Assembly: GCF_947494875.1 (NCBI RefSeq)
Contig: NZ_CANLWM010000001.1
Location: forward strand, 124,001-188,000
From: an uncultured Williamsia sp.
GTDB lineage: Bacteria > Actinomycetota > Actinomycetes > Mycobacteriales > Mycobacteriaceae
Reading direction: 5' to 3'
Length of the DNA: 64,000 nt
Below the pieces are notes generated by a model. It searched no databases. It had not been told where the DNA came from and saw nothing but the letters and a program-made list of their open reading frames with translations. A program made the position numbers and the translations under genes. Below, in pieces: positions 1 to 8,491 of the stretch. Each line of letters starts with the position of its first letter. Position 1 is the first letter of the stretch.

Positions 1-1
1 G

Positions 2-946
2 TTCATCGCGTCTGCCATCGACAACAGCGCCGAGAACGGCGTCGACCGCCGCAGGTTCATGCGCGCCGCCGGCCTGACCGGGCTCGGCGCGACCGCCGCG
101 ATGGTCGCCGGCACCGCCGTCGCCCAGGCGGGTGGCCCGCCCATCCCGCCGCAGGCCGGCGACTTCGTCCCGCCGCCCGTCGGGCCGATCACCGACGGCG
201 CGATCCTCAACTTCGCGCTGAATCTCGAGTACCTGGAGGCGGAGTTCTACCACCGCGCGGTGTTCGGTACCGGCATCCCCGCCAACCTGCTGCCGGGCAA
301 GGGCCGTTTCGGTCAGGTGACGGGTGGTCGCAAGGTGTCATTCGCGACGCCGGCGGTTGCCGCGTACGCGAAGGAGATCGCCCAGGACGAGCTCGCGCAC
401 GTCGCGTTCCTGCGCAAGGCGCTCGGCAGCGCGGCCGTCGCGCGTCCGGCGATCGATCTGGATGCCAGCTTCACCGCAGCCGCGAAGGCGGCGGGACTGG
501 TCAGTGGCAACCAGCGGTTCGACGCCTTCGCCAACGAGGACAATTTTCTGCTGGCATCCTTCGTCTTCGAGGACGTGGGGGTCACCGCGTACAAGGGTGC
601 TGCGCCGCTGGTGCAGAACAAGACGTACCTCGATGCCGCGGCGGGCATCCTCGCCGTCGAGGCCTACCACGCAGGGATCATCCGGACCAGCCTGTACAAC
701 AAGGGACTGATCTCCGAGGCCAACGCCATCTCGACTGCCCGCGACAGCCTCGACGGACCGCAGGACGACGACCAGGGGATCACCCAGAACGGCGTGGCCA
801 ATCTGGTTCCGACGGATGCCAACGCGCTCGCGTTCGGCCGCACTCCGTTCCAAGTGCTCAACGTCGTGTACCTCAACCCGAAGCCGGCGAACCGCGGCGG
901 CTTCTTCCCTGTCGGCGTGAACGGTGCGTTGAACTTCAGCCTCTGA
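2..946 (+). CDS. Tat-exported ferritin-like domain protein, 5' end outside window
   Basis: The frame is open from the window edge, so the true start lies upstream; the first in-frame ATG (59) would cut into the export signal. The visible N-terminus has a twin-arginine motif ([10 protein letters not shown]) followed by a hydrophobic stretch rich in Gly/Ala and an AQA cleavage-like site, so export by Tat is likely. The mature part begins with a four-helix segment containing [17 protein letters not shown] and later [13 protein letters not shown] and AVEAYHAG, the Glu/His pattern of the exported ferritin-like family (PF13668 type). Such proteins are predicted di-iron or metal-binding helical bundles; no enzymatic role is established. 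Family assignment is confident, biochemical role unknown. Confidence 0.85.
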   Translation, partial: FIASAIDNSAENGVDRRRFMRAAGLTGLGATAAMVAGTAVAQAGGPPIPPQAGDFVPPPVGPITDGAILNFALNLEYLEAEFYHRAVFGTGIPANLLPGKGRFGQVTGGRKVSFATPAVAAYAKEIAQDELAHVAFLRKALGSAAVARPAIDLDASFTAAAKAAGLVSGNQRFDAFANEDNFLLASFVFEDVGVTAYKGAAPLVQNKTYLDAAAGILAVEAYHAGIIRTSLYNKGLISEANAISTARDSLDGPQDDDQGITQNGVANLVPTDANALAFGRTPFQVLNVVYLNPKPANRGGFFPVGVNGALNFSL

Positions 947-1380
947 CGGGGATCGCGACACACGGACCCGCTCCACGCCGTCGAAGGATCACAGATCGGC
1001 GTTCCGCCAGACCAATCCGCAAGCAGGTCGGGGACGAACCACATCTGTATCGGGCGAGGTCGAGGACGCTGTCCCGCTCCCGCAACGCAGCACCTCCGAG
1101 TTCGATGCGTCGGCAACGCTTTTCGTCTCTTTCGTGCGTTGGTTCAATACTGCGGGCCGCTGTTCCGTTGGGGAATGGTCGCGGTCCGCACGTGGGTGGC
1201 CCGGCGGACCCGGGCCACCCACACCCGGTGAGGCCTACGAAAAGAAGTTCTCCCCTTCACCAAGCCGCAACACATCGTGCTCCGAATGACTCATCAACGC
1301 CTCGCCGAGACATTCCCGGCGAGCGCGGACGATCAGTGGCGGTCCGCGTCACAAGAACCCAACGCAAGGACACTCATCCC
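947..1380. other. 434-nt intergenic region
   Basis: No convincing coding sequence is seen here. It holds one strong hairpin (1192-1222) and, just before the next gene, a Shine-Dalgarno-like AAGGA at 1366-1370. An open frame runs through the region into the lipoprotein gene, but its translation is low-complexity and lacks a plausible signal, so I treat it as non-coding. Confidence 0.5.
1192..1222 (+). terminator. Strong GC hairpin, probable intrinsic terminator
   Basis: A perfect 12-bp stem (GTGGGTGGCCCG / CGGGCCACCCAC) closes a 7-nt loop. There is no T-tract, as is usual in high-GC actinobacteria. It lies about 245 nt after the ferritin-like gene and 160 nt before the next gene. Confidence 0.5.
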
Positions 1381-2082
1381 ATGAAGATCTCGTATCGCAA
1401 GACCGTGGTCGCCGCGGCCATCGCCGCCGTCGCCATCCTCCCCGCCGCCGCCTGCTCCAGCGACGACTCGTCCTCGGGCAGCTCGTCGTCCACCGCCGCG
1501 TCGGCCTCCGCCCCGGAATCGTCTGCCGCACAGAGCACCCCGGCACCGGTGGCCACCGTCCCGGCCCTCACCGGTCGCGACACCGCCGTCGCCCTGGACA
1601 CCGGCTTCACCGACGCCCTCACCGCCCTCAAGCTCACCCCCGGCGTGGTCGGCGGCGCCAAGCTCGAGAACGGCTCGCTGGTCTTCCCGATCACCGGCGG
1701 CAACGTCACCTACTACACGCCCGGATCGATCCAGCCCTACGTGCAGGGCATCATCAACCACCAGGGCGCCGGGTTCTCCCTCACCGGTGGCGGCAAGACC
1801 GTCGACATCACCAACCTGACCATCGACCCGGGCACCTCCAAGCTCATGGCCGACGTCAGCGTCGACGGCACCGTCGCCGCCACCCAGGCGATCGTGTTCG
1901 ACCTCGACGGCAGCACCCTCAAGCCGCTGCAGACCAACCCCGACGGCACCGCCGTCCTCGAGGGCACCCGCGTGCTGATCTCCGAGACAGCAGCCGGCCT
2001 GCTCAACCAGACCTTCGCGACCGACGCCGTCAAGGCCGGCCTGCTCGTGGGCATCGCGAAGATCACCATCAACACCAAGTGA
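1381..2082 (+). CDS. Secreted lipoprotein of unknown function
   Basis: The start is ATG at 1381 with AAGGA ten nt upstream. Residues 1-20 form a lipoprotein signal ending in a lipobox (LPAAAC), so Cys is predicted to be lipidated and the protein anchored outside the membrane. A Ser/Ala/Pro-rich linker of about 40 residues follows. The remaining roughly 170 residues look like a beta-rich globular domain (e.g. GGKTVDITNLTIDP, VDGTVAATQAIVFDLDG) with a regular strand-turn pattern. I do not recognise a named family with certainty; similar short lipoproteins are common in Gordonia and Rhodococcus. It stands alone, with a hairpin behind it. Confidence 0.8.
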   Translation: MKISYRKTVVAAAIAAVAILPAAACSSDDSSSGSSSSTAASASAPESSAAQSTPAPVATVPALTGRDTAVALDTGFTDALTALKLTPGVVGGAKLENGSLVFPITGGNVTYYTPGSIQPYVQGIINHQGAGFSLTGGGKTVDITNLTIDPGTSKLMADVSVDGTVAATQAIVFDLDGSTLKPLQTNPDGTAVLEGTRVLISETAAGLLNQTFATDAVKAGLLVGIAKITINTK

Positions 2083-2116
2083 CACACACCGACTCCGGTC
2101 GGTGAACGCACCAGTT

Positions 2117-2142
2117 CGGCGGCCACGTTCTCGTGGCCGCCG
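2117..2142 (+). terminator. Intrinsic terminator-like hairpin after the lipoprotein gene
   Basis: A perfect 11-bp inverted repeat (CGGCGGCCACG / CGTGGCCGCCG) has a TTCT loop and starts 35 nt after the stop codon. A weaker 6-bp hairpin (2087-2104) precedes it. There is no T-tract. Confidence 0.65.
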
Positions 2143-2212
2143 GATTGCGTTCCGACGTGTGTGAGACCCCGCCCTAGACTCGACGGGGTTGTCGCGACGA
2201 GGAGGACGCAGA

Positions 2213-3853
2213 GTGCAGCACCCGTGGCGCCCGGCGTTGCGCTCCGCGTCCGGCGCGGTCGCGCTGGAGTGGTGGACCCCGAACGACGCCCGGACCGCCG
2301 ACTGGTGGGTGGAGGCGTACGCCCAACGGATCGCGCGCATCGCCGATGCCGACGAGGTGGCGGTCCATCACCTCGAGGGTGGACTGGTCCTGGCCGAGGT
2401 GGTCGCGCCGTCGCGTGTAGGTCCGGACCCCACCGACCTCGCCCGTGGCCCGTACGAGACCCGCGTGCCCATGGCCGGCCAGGTGACCTCCCGAGGCGAC
2501 GTGCTGACGACGATGTCTGAGGCGACGGTGCACGGACGCGCGATTCTGGTGACAGCCCACGACCCCCGCGGCGCCGCCGCGCGGCGCTCGACTCTCTGCG
2601 ACCGGGTGCTCCCCGCTCTGCATGCCGCACCCGGTGTCCGCGGTGTGCGGGCGCACCTCACCGACGGCCGGCAGGGAGAGTCGATCCTGGGCGACGTGGT
2701 GGTCGTCGAGGCTCGCGACACCGACTGCGCGCTGGCCGCCGTGCACGCAGCCGTCGACGCGTTCGGCGCCGACCTCGCAGACCCCCGCACCCACCGTGTC
2801 GTGACGACGCAGATCCTCCGCGAAGGTGGGCGGCCGCTCCTACCCGCCGAGCGGCCGGTGGACAAGCCCCGACTCGATCCCCGACGCCGCCCGGCTCCCC
2901 CGCCCTCACCGGTGTCGACGACGAGAGCGCTGCCGCCCGCACGGACCATCGAACTCCCCGCCGGTTTCGCCGAGGACGTGGTCGTCGACGGTGCGGGGCA
3001 GCTGCTGTGCGGCGTCGACGGCGGCGCGATCCTGCGGATCGATCCCGAGACGCACACCGCCACCACGGTGGCGTCGACCGGCGGACGGCCCCTCGGACTC
3101 GAACACCGTTCCGACGACACGCTTCTCGTCTGTGACGCGCACCTCGGCCTACTGCACCTCGATCTCACCACAGGCGAGATCGCCACCCTCACCCGATTCG
3201 TCGACTCACGCCCCCTGCGGTTCTGCTCGAACGCGACGACCCTGCCCGACGGCACCATCTGGTTCACCGAGTCGACGACACGCTTCGACTTCGAACACCA
3301 CCGCGGGTCGATGATGGAGAACCGCCCATCCGGTCGCCTGCTGCGCCGCAGCCCGGACGGCAGCGTCACCGTGATCCGCGACGACCTCTGGTTCGCGAAC
3401 GGCATCACCGCGACCCCCGACGGCACCGGCCTCATGGTGGTCGAGACCGCCGGCCACCGCGTGAACCGCTTCGCGCTGACGGGAACCCGTGCCGGCGCTG
3501 TGGACGTGGTGACCGCCGGGCTGCCCGGCTTCCCCGACAACATGTCCGACTTCCGCACCGGCCGGTCGTGGATCCCGCTGACGAACCCGCGGATGCGCGC
3601 ACTCGAGATGCTCGGCACCAAACCGCGATGGGTCTCCGAGGTGGCCTGGCGCATCCCCGATCGCCTCCGCCCCGAGCCCGAGCACACCGTCTGGGCGGTG
3701 GCGATCGACGACCACGGCGACATCGTCGACGAGGTGCACGGAGCCCACCCCGACTTCCACACCGCCACCGGAGCCGTCGAGGTGGGTGGAAAACTGTTCC
3801 TGTCCAGCGTGTTCTGTGCGCCGATGCTCGAGATCGACCTGGAGGCACGATGA
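2213..3853 (+). CDS. SMP-30 / strictosidine-synthase-like beta-propeller protein with extra N-terminal domain
   Basis: The start is placed at GTG 2213 because GGAGGA sits 6-8 nt upstream; an open frame continues 24 nt further 5' without a ribosome site. The 546-residue protein has two parts. Residues 1-220 are unassigned, with an alpha/beta pattern reminiscent of repeated small ferredoxin-like domains, and end in a Pro/Arg linker. Residues about 240-545 form a six-bladed-propeller sequence of the SMP-30/gluconolactonase/strictosidine synthase superfamily, with DGTIWFTE, ANGITATPDG and GLPGFPDNMSD as landmarks. Family members are metal-dependent lactonases or hydrolases; the substrate here is unknown. 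Its stop overlaps the gluQ start (ATGA), so the two are probably co-translated. Confidence 0.8.
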   Translation: MQHPWRPALRSASGAVALEWWTPNDARTADWWVEAYAQRIARIADADEVAVHHLEGGLVLAEVVAPSRVGPDPTDLARGPYETRVPMAGQVTSRGDVLTTMSEATVHGRAILVTAHDPRGAAARRSTLCDRVLPALHAAPGVRGVRAHLTDGRQGESILGDVVVVEARDTDCALAAVHAAVDAFGADLADPRTHRVVTTQILREGGRPLLPAERPVDKPRLDPRRRPAPPPSPVSTTRALPPARTIELPAGFAEDVVVDGAGQLLCGVDGGAILRIDPETHTATTVASTGGRPLGLEHRSDDTLLVCDAHLGLLHLDLTTGEIATLTRFVDSRPLRFCSNATTLPDGTIWFTESTTRFDFEHHRGSMMENRPSGRLLRRSPDGSVTVIRDDLWFANGITATPDGTGLMVVETAGHRVNRFALTGTRAGAVDVVTAGLPGFPDNMSDFRTGRSWIPLTNPRMRALEMLGTKPRWVSEVAWRIPDRLRPEPEHTVWAVAIDDHGDIVDEVHGAHPDFHTATGAVEVGGKLFLSSVFCAPMLEIDLEAR

Positions 3854-4758
3854 CCGGTGCGGGACGTTTCGCCCCCTCCCCCTCGGGCGACCTGCACATC
3901 GGCAACCTGCGCACAGCGCTGCTCGCCTGGCTGTTCGCCCGGTCGTCGGGGCGGGATTTCCTTCTGCGCATCGAGGACCTCGACGACCGGACCTCGAGCG
4001 ACGTCGCACAGCGACAGATCGCCGACCTCACCGCGATCGGCCTCGACTTCGACGGCGAACCCGTCGTGCAGTCGCAACGCCGCGACCGCTACGACGCGGT
4101 GATCGAGGAACTCACCGCCGCGGGGATGACGTTCGAGTGCTTCTGCACCCGCAAGGAGATCCTGTCCGCACCGCGGGCACCGCACTCGCCGCCGGGCGCC
4201 TACCCCGGGACCTGCCGCGACCTGACCGAGGACGAGCTGCGCGAGCGTCGCGCCTCCGAACGGCCACCGGCGATCCGATTGCGCTCCGACGTCACCCAGT
4301 TCACGATCCGTGACGACCTGTGCGGCGAGTTCACCGGCGTCGTGGACGATTTCGTCCTCCGTCGCGGCGACGGTGTGGCGGCCTACAACCTCGCGGTCGT
4401 CGTCGACGATGCCGACAGCGAGATCGACCAGGTGGTCCGTGCCGACGACCTGCTCAGCTCCACGCCCCGTCAGGCGTATCTGGCGCAGGTCCTCGACCGA
4501 CCGATCCCCACCTACGCCCACGTCCCGTTGGTGCTCAACACCTTCGGGACGCGCTTGGCGAAACGTGACGGGGCCGTCACCCTCGCCAGCCTCACCTCGA
4601 TCGGGGTCTCGTCCGATCGCGTCCGCGCCCAGCTGGCGGGGTCGCTCGGCCTCGGCGACGGATCCGAGACCCCCGACCCGGCGACCCTTCTCGCGAGGTT
4701 CGACCCGGCGAGGATCCCGGCCGGACCGTGGATCCTCGACCCGGTCGACCTCCTCTAG
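3850..4758 (+). CDS. gluQ: Glutamyl-queuosine tRNA(Asp) synthetase
   Basis: This is a 302-residue truncated GluRS paralogue lacking the anticodon-binding domain. It shows the class I signature near the N-terminus (FAPSPSGDLHIGNLRTA) and a KMSKS-like loop (RLAKRDGAVT) near residue 240. The zinc site of GluQRS is present as C-x-C followed by Y-x3-C (FECFCTRK ... AYPGTC). The family activates glutamate without tRNA and attaches it to the queuosine base at position 34 of tRNA(Asp), in the cytoplasm. The ATG overlaps the stop of the upstream propeller gene by 4 nt. A tgt gene, needed to place the queuine precursor, lies 1.9 kb downstream. Confident. Confidence 0.95.
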   Translation: MTGAGRFAPSPSGDLHIGNLRTALLAWLFARSSGRDFLLRIEDLDDRTSSDVAQRQIADLTAIGLDFDGEPVVQSQRRDRYDAVIEELTAAGMTFECFCTRKEILSAPRAPHSPPGAYPGTCRDLTEDELRERRASERPPAIRLRSDVTQFTIRDDLCGEFTGVVDDFVLRRGDGVAAYNLAVVVDDADSEIDQVVRADDLLSSTPRQAYLAQVLDRPIPTYAHVPLVLNTFGTRLAKRDGAVTLASLTSIGVSSDRVRAQLAGSLGLGDGSETPDPATLLARFDPARIPAGPWILDPVDLL

Positions 4759-4762
4759 GCCC

Positions 4763-5668
4763 TCAGCCGAGCCTGACCGGCGCCACCGGCTTGTCGGTGA
4801 AGCGACGGAAGCCATAGGCCTGGGCGATCCCGGCGATCGGTGCGGTGATGACGGCTCCGATGTAGCAGAGGATGGCCCCGATCCCGCCGACGATCCCGCT
4901 GAGCAGCAACAGCACGAACGTGTCCGCGAACCGTGATGTCGTCAGGCGGAAACTCGCCGCAACCGCCTGCGTGGGCGACATGTCGTCGTCGATGGCGAAG
5001 GGGAGGGCGAACGCGAGCAGGAAGGCGGCGATGATCCCGGGCAGGTAGAAGAGCGCCAACCCGATGCCCACGATCACACCGACCAGCAGCGCCGTCAGCA
5101 AGACGCCGCCGGTGTTCCGGAATCGGAACATCGCGCCGAGCTGCGCCGGGGTACCGGCCACCTCCGACAGCGCACCGTTGACGCCCGCGGCCTGGAACGC
5201 GAAGAAGCCGAACACCGCGATCGCGAAGAACACGATGCTGACGAGCGTCACGAGAACCTGCGAGTCAGACGCGACGGACGCGAGGAGGACGAAAAAGTAC
5301 AGGACGAACGCGATTGCGATGTACAGGAACTGCAGCACGTAGAAGCCGATCCATGTACCCGGGTTGGACTTGAACCGCTCCCAACCGACCGAGATCGCGT
5401 CACCGACGGTGTACGGCGGCGGGAACGCCGGCGCACCGGGCGCGCCGTAGGGGTTCGGCTGCCCGTAGGCGCCGGTGTAGGGCGGCGGGAAGGCTCCGGG
5501 CGGCTGTTGCCCGTACTGCGGCGGGGGATACGAACCCTGCGGCGGGGGATACGCACCAGGCGGAGGCGGGTACGAGCCCGGTGGCGGGTAGGAACCGGGA
5601 GGCGGCGGAGACCCGGCCGATCCCTCGTCGGACTGCTTGCGCAGCGGATCCTCGGGTGGCTGGGTCAT
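4763..5668 (-). CDS. Proline-rich multi-spanning membrane protein
   Basis: The ATG at 5668 has a GAGGAGAGC purine stretch upstream, so a longer frame to 5695 is not used. The first ~85 residues are a low-complexity cytoplasmic tail built of GSYPPP/GAYPPP repeats. They are followed by about five hydrophobic segments with an internal helix-hairpin pattern (LLSGIVGGIGAILCYIGAVI near the end). It resembles the actinobacterial family of Pro-rich N-terminal, integral-membrane-domain proteins of unknown function. It converges on gluQ with a 4-nt gap and is divergent from the RDD gene, which carries the same kind of Pro-rich tail. Function unknown. Confidence 0.8.
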   Translation of the reverse strand: MTQPPEDPLRKQSDEGSAGSPPPPGSYPPPGSYPPPPGAYPPPQGSYPPPQYGQQPPGAFPPPYTGAYGQPNPYGAPGAPAFPPPYTVGDAISVGWERFKSNPGTWIGFYVLQFLYIAIAFVLYFFVLLASVASDSQVLVTLVSIVFFAIAVFGFFAFQAAGVNGALSEVAGTPAQLGAMFRFRNTGGVLLTALLVGVIVGIGLALFYLPGIIAAFLLAFALPFAIDDDMSPTQAVAASFRLTTSRFADTFVLLLLSGIVGGIGAILCYIGAVITAPIAGIAQAYGFRRFTDKPVAPVRLG

Positions 5669-5856
5669 CGTCGCTCTCCTCGACAGGTGGTCCATCCGGT
5701 CAGCTCAGAAGCGTAGAGCGTCGATGCCACGACCGCCGGTACACGACGGCCTTGTGTCCGCCGGACAGCGCGGGAAGAGCCGCTGCGCCCGATCCGTCTG
5801 ATTTACCCTGGGACGGCAACCGCCACAACTGTGGCGCGCACACGAGAGGACCCGAC

Positions 5857-6594
5857 ATGACCGGACCGCAGCAGTACCCGGGCCAGCCCGAGGGACAGGA
5901 CCCCGGGCACGGGCAGTCCCCCCAGTACGGCCAGGCACCCCAGTACGGGCAGGGCCCCGATCTGGGCAAGGGCGGGCAGCAGGCGAGCTACCCGCCGCCG
6001 GGCGCCTACCCGCCCCCGCAGGGCAGTTACCCGCCACCGGCCCAGGGCAACTATCCGCCCCAGCAGGGCAGCTTCCCGCCGCCCCCGCCGCCCGGGCAGT
6101 ACGGCGCCCCCACCGAGCAGGGCATCTACTCGACCACCGGCCAGCCGGCGGGTGCCGGCCTGCGTCTGGTGGCCCGCATCCTCGACGGCCTGATCGTGGG
6201 CATCCCTGTCGCCATCGTCGAGTCGATCGCCGCCGTCGCAGGCGGGGCGGTCGTCGGCTACATCGTCGGCCTCATCCTCAGCGTCGCGGGCTTCGCCTAC
6301 TTCGTCCTGCTGGAGTCGCGCAACGGCGCCACGCTGGGCAAGCGCATCCTGTCGCTGCGCACCGTCGGCCCCGACGGTGGTCTGCCGTCGCAGCAGGTGG
6401 CCATGCGCCGCAACGCGTTCATGCTGCTCGGCGTCATCTCCGCGCTGCTGAACTTCACGTTCATCCTGTCCGGACTCGTCGGCCTGGTGACCCTCGCGGT
6501 GTTCATCGCGCTCGGCGTCACCATCGCCAACGACCCCAACAAGCAGGGCTTCCACGACAAGTTCGCCGGCGGGACGCGCGTCGTCCGGGCCTGA
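5857..6594 (+). CDS. RDD family membrane protein with Pro/Gln-rich N-terminus
   Basis: The ATG at 5857 has GAGAGGA 7 nt upstream. Residues 1-95 are a disordered Pro/Gly/Gln/Tyr tail with repeats such as PPQGSYPPP. The rest is an RDD domain: the diagnostic Arg and two Asp occur in RLVARILDGLIV and NDPNKQGFHDKFAGG, with GATLGKRILSLR between transmembrane helices. Three to four membrane segments are visible. RDD proteins are integral membrane proteins; some act in ion exchange or in assembling secretion or cell-wall factors, but most are uncharacterised. The shared tail type with the divergent neighbour suggests related roles. Confidence 0.88.
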   Translation: MTGPQQYPGQPEGQDPGHGQSPQYGQAPQYGQGPDLGKGGQQASYPPPGAYPPPQGSYPPPAQGNYPPQQGSFPPPPPPGQYGAPTEQGIYSTTGQPAGAGLRLVARILDGLIVGIPVAIVESIAAVAGGAVVGYIVGLILSVAGFAYFVLLESRNGATLGKRILSLRTVGPDGGLPSQQVAMRRNAFMLLGVISALLNFTFILSGLVGLVTLAVFIALGVTIANDPNKQGFHDKFAGGTRVVRA

Positions 6595-6616
6595 ACCCAC
6601 CGCACCGCACGAACAC

Positions 6617-6647
6617 CCGGCCGGTCCGCCTCAGGCGGGCCGGCCGG
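6617..6647. terminator. Bidirectional terminator hairpin between RDD gene and tgt
   Basis: A 14-bp stem with a single T-G wobble (CCGGCCGGTCCGCC / GGCGGGCCGGCCGG) closes a 3-nt loop made of the tgt stop codon (minus strand, 6631-6633). It sits between two convergent genes and can serve both. Confidence 0.7.
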
Positions 6648-7872
6648 CGTAGTACCGGGCCAGGAACGCGTCGCGGAAGTCGGTGTAGGTGCCGTCCTCG
6701 ATGGCAGCTCTCGCCCGGTCGACGAGGGTGACCACGAAGTGCTCGTTGTGGATCGTGCAGAGGGTGGAGGCCAACCCCTCCTTCGCACGGAACAGGTGAT
6801 GGATGTACGCGCGGGTGTACGAGCTGGTGTAGTTCTCCAACTCGGGCTCGATGGGCCGGAAGTCGCGCTTGAACCGGCTGTTCGTGATGTTCACCCGTCC
6901 GTCGAACGTGTAGACGGCGCCATTGCGCGCGACCCGCGACGGGGAGACACAGTCGAAGGTGTCGGCGCCGTTCTCGATCGCGGTGAAGATGTCGTCGGGT
7001 TCGCTGATGCCCAGCAGGTGGCGCGGGAGGTCGTCGGGGAGCTCGTCGACGACCCACCCCACGATGGTGCCGAGGTTCGACTTCTCCAGGGCACCACCGA
7101 TGCCATACCCGCCGAAACCCCGCCCCCCGTCGGCGATGTCGCGACGATGGAGCTCGACGAGACCGCGGGTCGCTTGTCGTCGCAGGTCCTCGTACTGCGC
7201 GCCCTGCACCACACCCCAGAGCGCCTGCGCCGGCCGGTGGGAGCGTTCGCGCGACTGCCGATTGTGTTCGGCCAGACAGCGTTCCGCCCACAGGCGGGTG
7301 CGCTCGACCGACGTCTCCTGGTAGCCACGGGTGTTCATCAGGGTGGTGAGCTCGTCGAACGCGAAGATGATGTCCGCGCCGAGCTGGTGCTGGATCTGCA
7401 TCGACACCTCGGGCGTGAACCGGTGTGTCGTGCCGTCGAGATGCGACTTGAACGTCACGCCGTCGTCGTCGACCCGTGCCAGCCGCTCCTTACCCGGCGC
7501 GATGACGGCGTCGTCCTCCTGCCCGGAGACGTCCATCGCGATGACCTTCTTGAACCCGACACCCAGCGACATGACCTGGAACCCGCCGCTGTCGGTGAAG
7601 GTGGGGCCGGGCCAGTTCATGAACGCGCCCAGGCCGCCGGCCGCGTCGACGATGTCGGGCCCCGGCTGGAGGTAGAGGTGGTAGGCGTTGGCCAGCACCG
7701 CCTGCGCGCCGAGGTCCGCGACGGATTCCGGGAGGACGGTCTTCACCGTCGCCTTCGTCCCGACGGGCACGAATGCGGGCGTGCGGATGTCCCCGTGCGC
7801 GGTGTGGATGACGCCGGTGCGGCCGCGCGTCCCCGGCAGAGCGATGCCCGGGGTGAAAGGGGTGGACGTCAC
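6631..7872 (-). CDS. tgt: tRNA-guanine transglycosylase (Tgt) lacking the zinc cysteines
   Basis: This 413-residue TIM-barrel enzyme exchanges guanine-34 for a queuosine precursor in tRNAs with a GUN anticodon. Catalytic residues are visible: D94 in TDSGGFQ, D173 in FAFDEL, Q223 in VVQG and the nucleophile D307 in DTFDCVSPSR. Two features are unusual. The C-x-C-x2-C zinc motif expected just before YTRAY is replaced by ELENYTSS (residues about 344-351), although the fourth ligand His (H375, TIHNEH) is kept. The substrate loop normally reading GGLAVGE is GGALEKSN (259-266). The start is GTG 7872. Its pathway partner gluQ lies nearby. The Tgt fold is certain; exact substrate and metal status are open. 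Confidence 0.9.
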   Translation of the reverse strand: MTSTPFTPGIALPGTRGRTGVIHTAHGDIRTPAFVPVGTKATVKTVLPESVADLGAQAVLANAYHLYLQPGPDIVDAAGGLGAFMNWPGPTFTDSGGFQVMSLGVGFKKVIAMDVSGQEDDAVIAPGKERLARVDDDGVTFKSHLDGTTHRFTPEVSMQIQHQLGADIIFAFDELTTLMNTRGYQETSVERTRLWAERCLAEHNRQSRERSHRPAQALWGVVQGAQYEDLRRQATRGLVELHRRDIADGGRGFGGYGIGGALEKSNLGTIVGWVVDELPDDLPRHLLGISEPDDIFTAIENGADTFDCVSPSRVARNGAVYTFDGRVNITNSRFKRDFRPIEPELENYTSSYTRAYIHHLFRAKEGLASTLCTIHNEHFVVTLVDRARAAIEDGTYTDFRDAFLARYYAGRPA

Positions 7873-7924
7873 CCCAGGATCCTCCCAGGCCGACGGCTGC
7901 GAGGTCGGGACGGGTGAGTCGATC

Positions 7925-8416
7925 TCAGCGGTCGCAGGGCGGCGCGGGCGCGTCCTCGAAGAACGGCGCGCCCTTCGGCAGCAGATAGACGACGTCGAGC
8001 ACGACCGGGGTGGTCGTGAGGTTCTGCCCGCGGTGGGTGTTCGCCCTGCCCTCGGGTTCGAGGATGACCTGGCCCGTTCGATAGGTCACGGGCTTGCAGT
8101 CGGCGCCGGGGTGGGTGAGGGTGCCCGACTCGACGATCCCGACGATCCGACCGTCGTGGAAGTGCCATCCGGTCGTCCCACCGGGCGCGATCGTGATGCG
8201 CCGCGCGGTCGCGACACCGGGACCGCTGATGAACGGCAGGAGGCCCGCGGGCAGATCGGCGGTGGCGATGGTCGTCGCGGTGACGCCGGAGCTCGGCGTC
8301 GCCGATGCCGTGGTCACGGTGGTGGTGGCTGCGGTGGCGACGAGTCCCACGGCACATGCCGCCACGCCGAGAGCACGTCGTGCGCGATGGTGAACCGACG
8401 GATGAAGCAGGTGCAT
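7925..8416 (-). CDS. Secreted cupin-domain protein
   Basis: The 163-residue protein starts with a basic N-terminus and a hydrophobic segment typical of a Sec signal peptide (to about residue 40). A single cupin domain follows: GWHFHDGRIVGIVESG carries the first metal-binding motif (H-x-H) and GRANTHRGQN the second His. Cupins bind a divalent metal and cover many activities, so no reaction is proposed. The ATG at 8416 is preceded by TACGCT six nt upstream, fitting a leaderless transcript. Divergent from the lipoprotein gene at 8492, with only 75 nt between. Confidence 0.82.
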   Translation of the reverse strand: MHLLHPSVHHRARRALGVAACAVGLVATAATTTVTTASATPSSGVTATTIATADLPAGLLPFISGPGVATARRITIAPGGTTGWHFHDGRIVGIVESGTLTHPGADCKPVTYRTGQVILEPEGRANTHRGQNLTTTPVVLDVVYLLPKGAPFFEDAPAPPCDR

Positions 8417-8422
8417 CGGCGC

Positions 8423-8428
8423 AGCGTA
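8423..8428 (-). promoter_or_regulatory. -10 element TACGCT, leaderless start of the cupin gene
   Basis: TACGCT lies 6 nt upstream of the ATG on the minus strand. No -35 element is obvious. Transcription would begin at or next to the start codon. Confidence 0.45.
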
Positions 8429-8479
8429 CGTCCGAATCGTCCGTCCTCGACGGCGATCGGTGAGACCGGCCGTGTTCGC

Positions 8480-8485
8480 TACGGT
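8480..8485 (+). promoter_or_regulatory. -10 element TACGGT, leaderless start of the lipoprotein gene
   Basis: TACGGT lies 6 nt before ATG 8492, and no Shine-Dalgarno sequence is visible. Together with the element at 8423 it makes a compact back-to-back promoter pair. Confidence 0.45.
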
Positions 8486-8491
8486 GGCGAC

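Noticed and set aside
1105-1380. Upstream extension of the lipoprotein frame
   Set aside because: A good signal peptide and ribosome site start at 1381; the extension would bury the signal peptide.
2368-4815. Very long open frame (over 800 codons) on the minus strand opposite the propeller and gluQ genes
   Set aside because: Composition is Arg/Ser/Pro-rich low complexity with no domain; it is the usual antisense shadow in high-GC DNA, and both plus-strand genes are clearly real.
5458-5620. Short tandem GC-rich repeats that might be a CRISPR or minisatellite
   Set aside because: They are the codons of the PPPxGSY tail of a membrane protein; units vary and there are no spacers.
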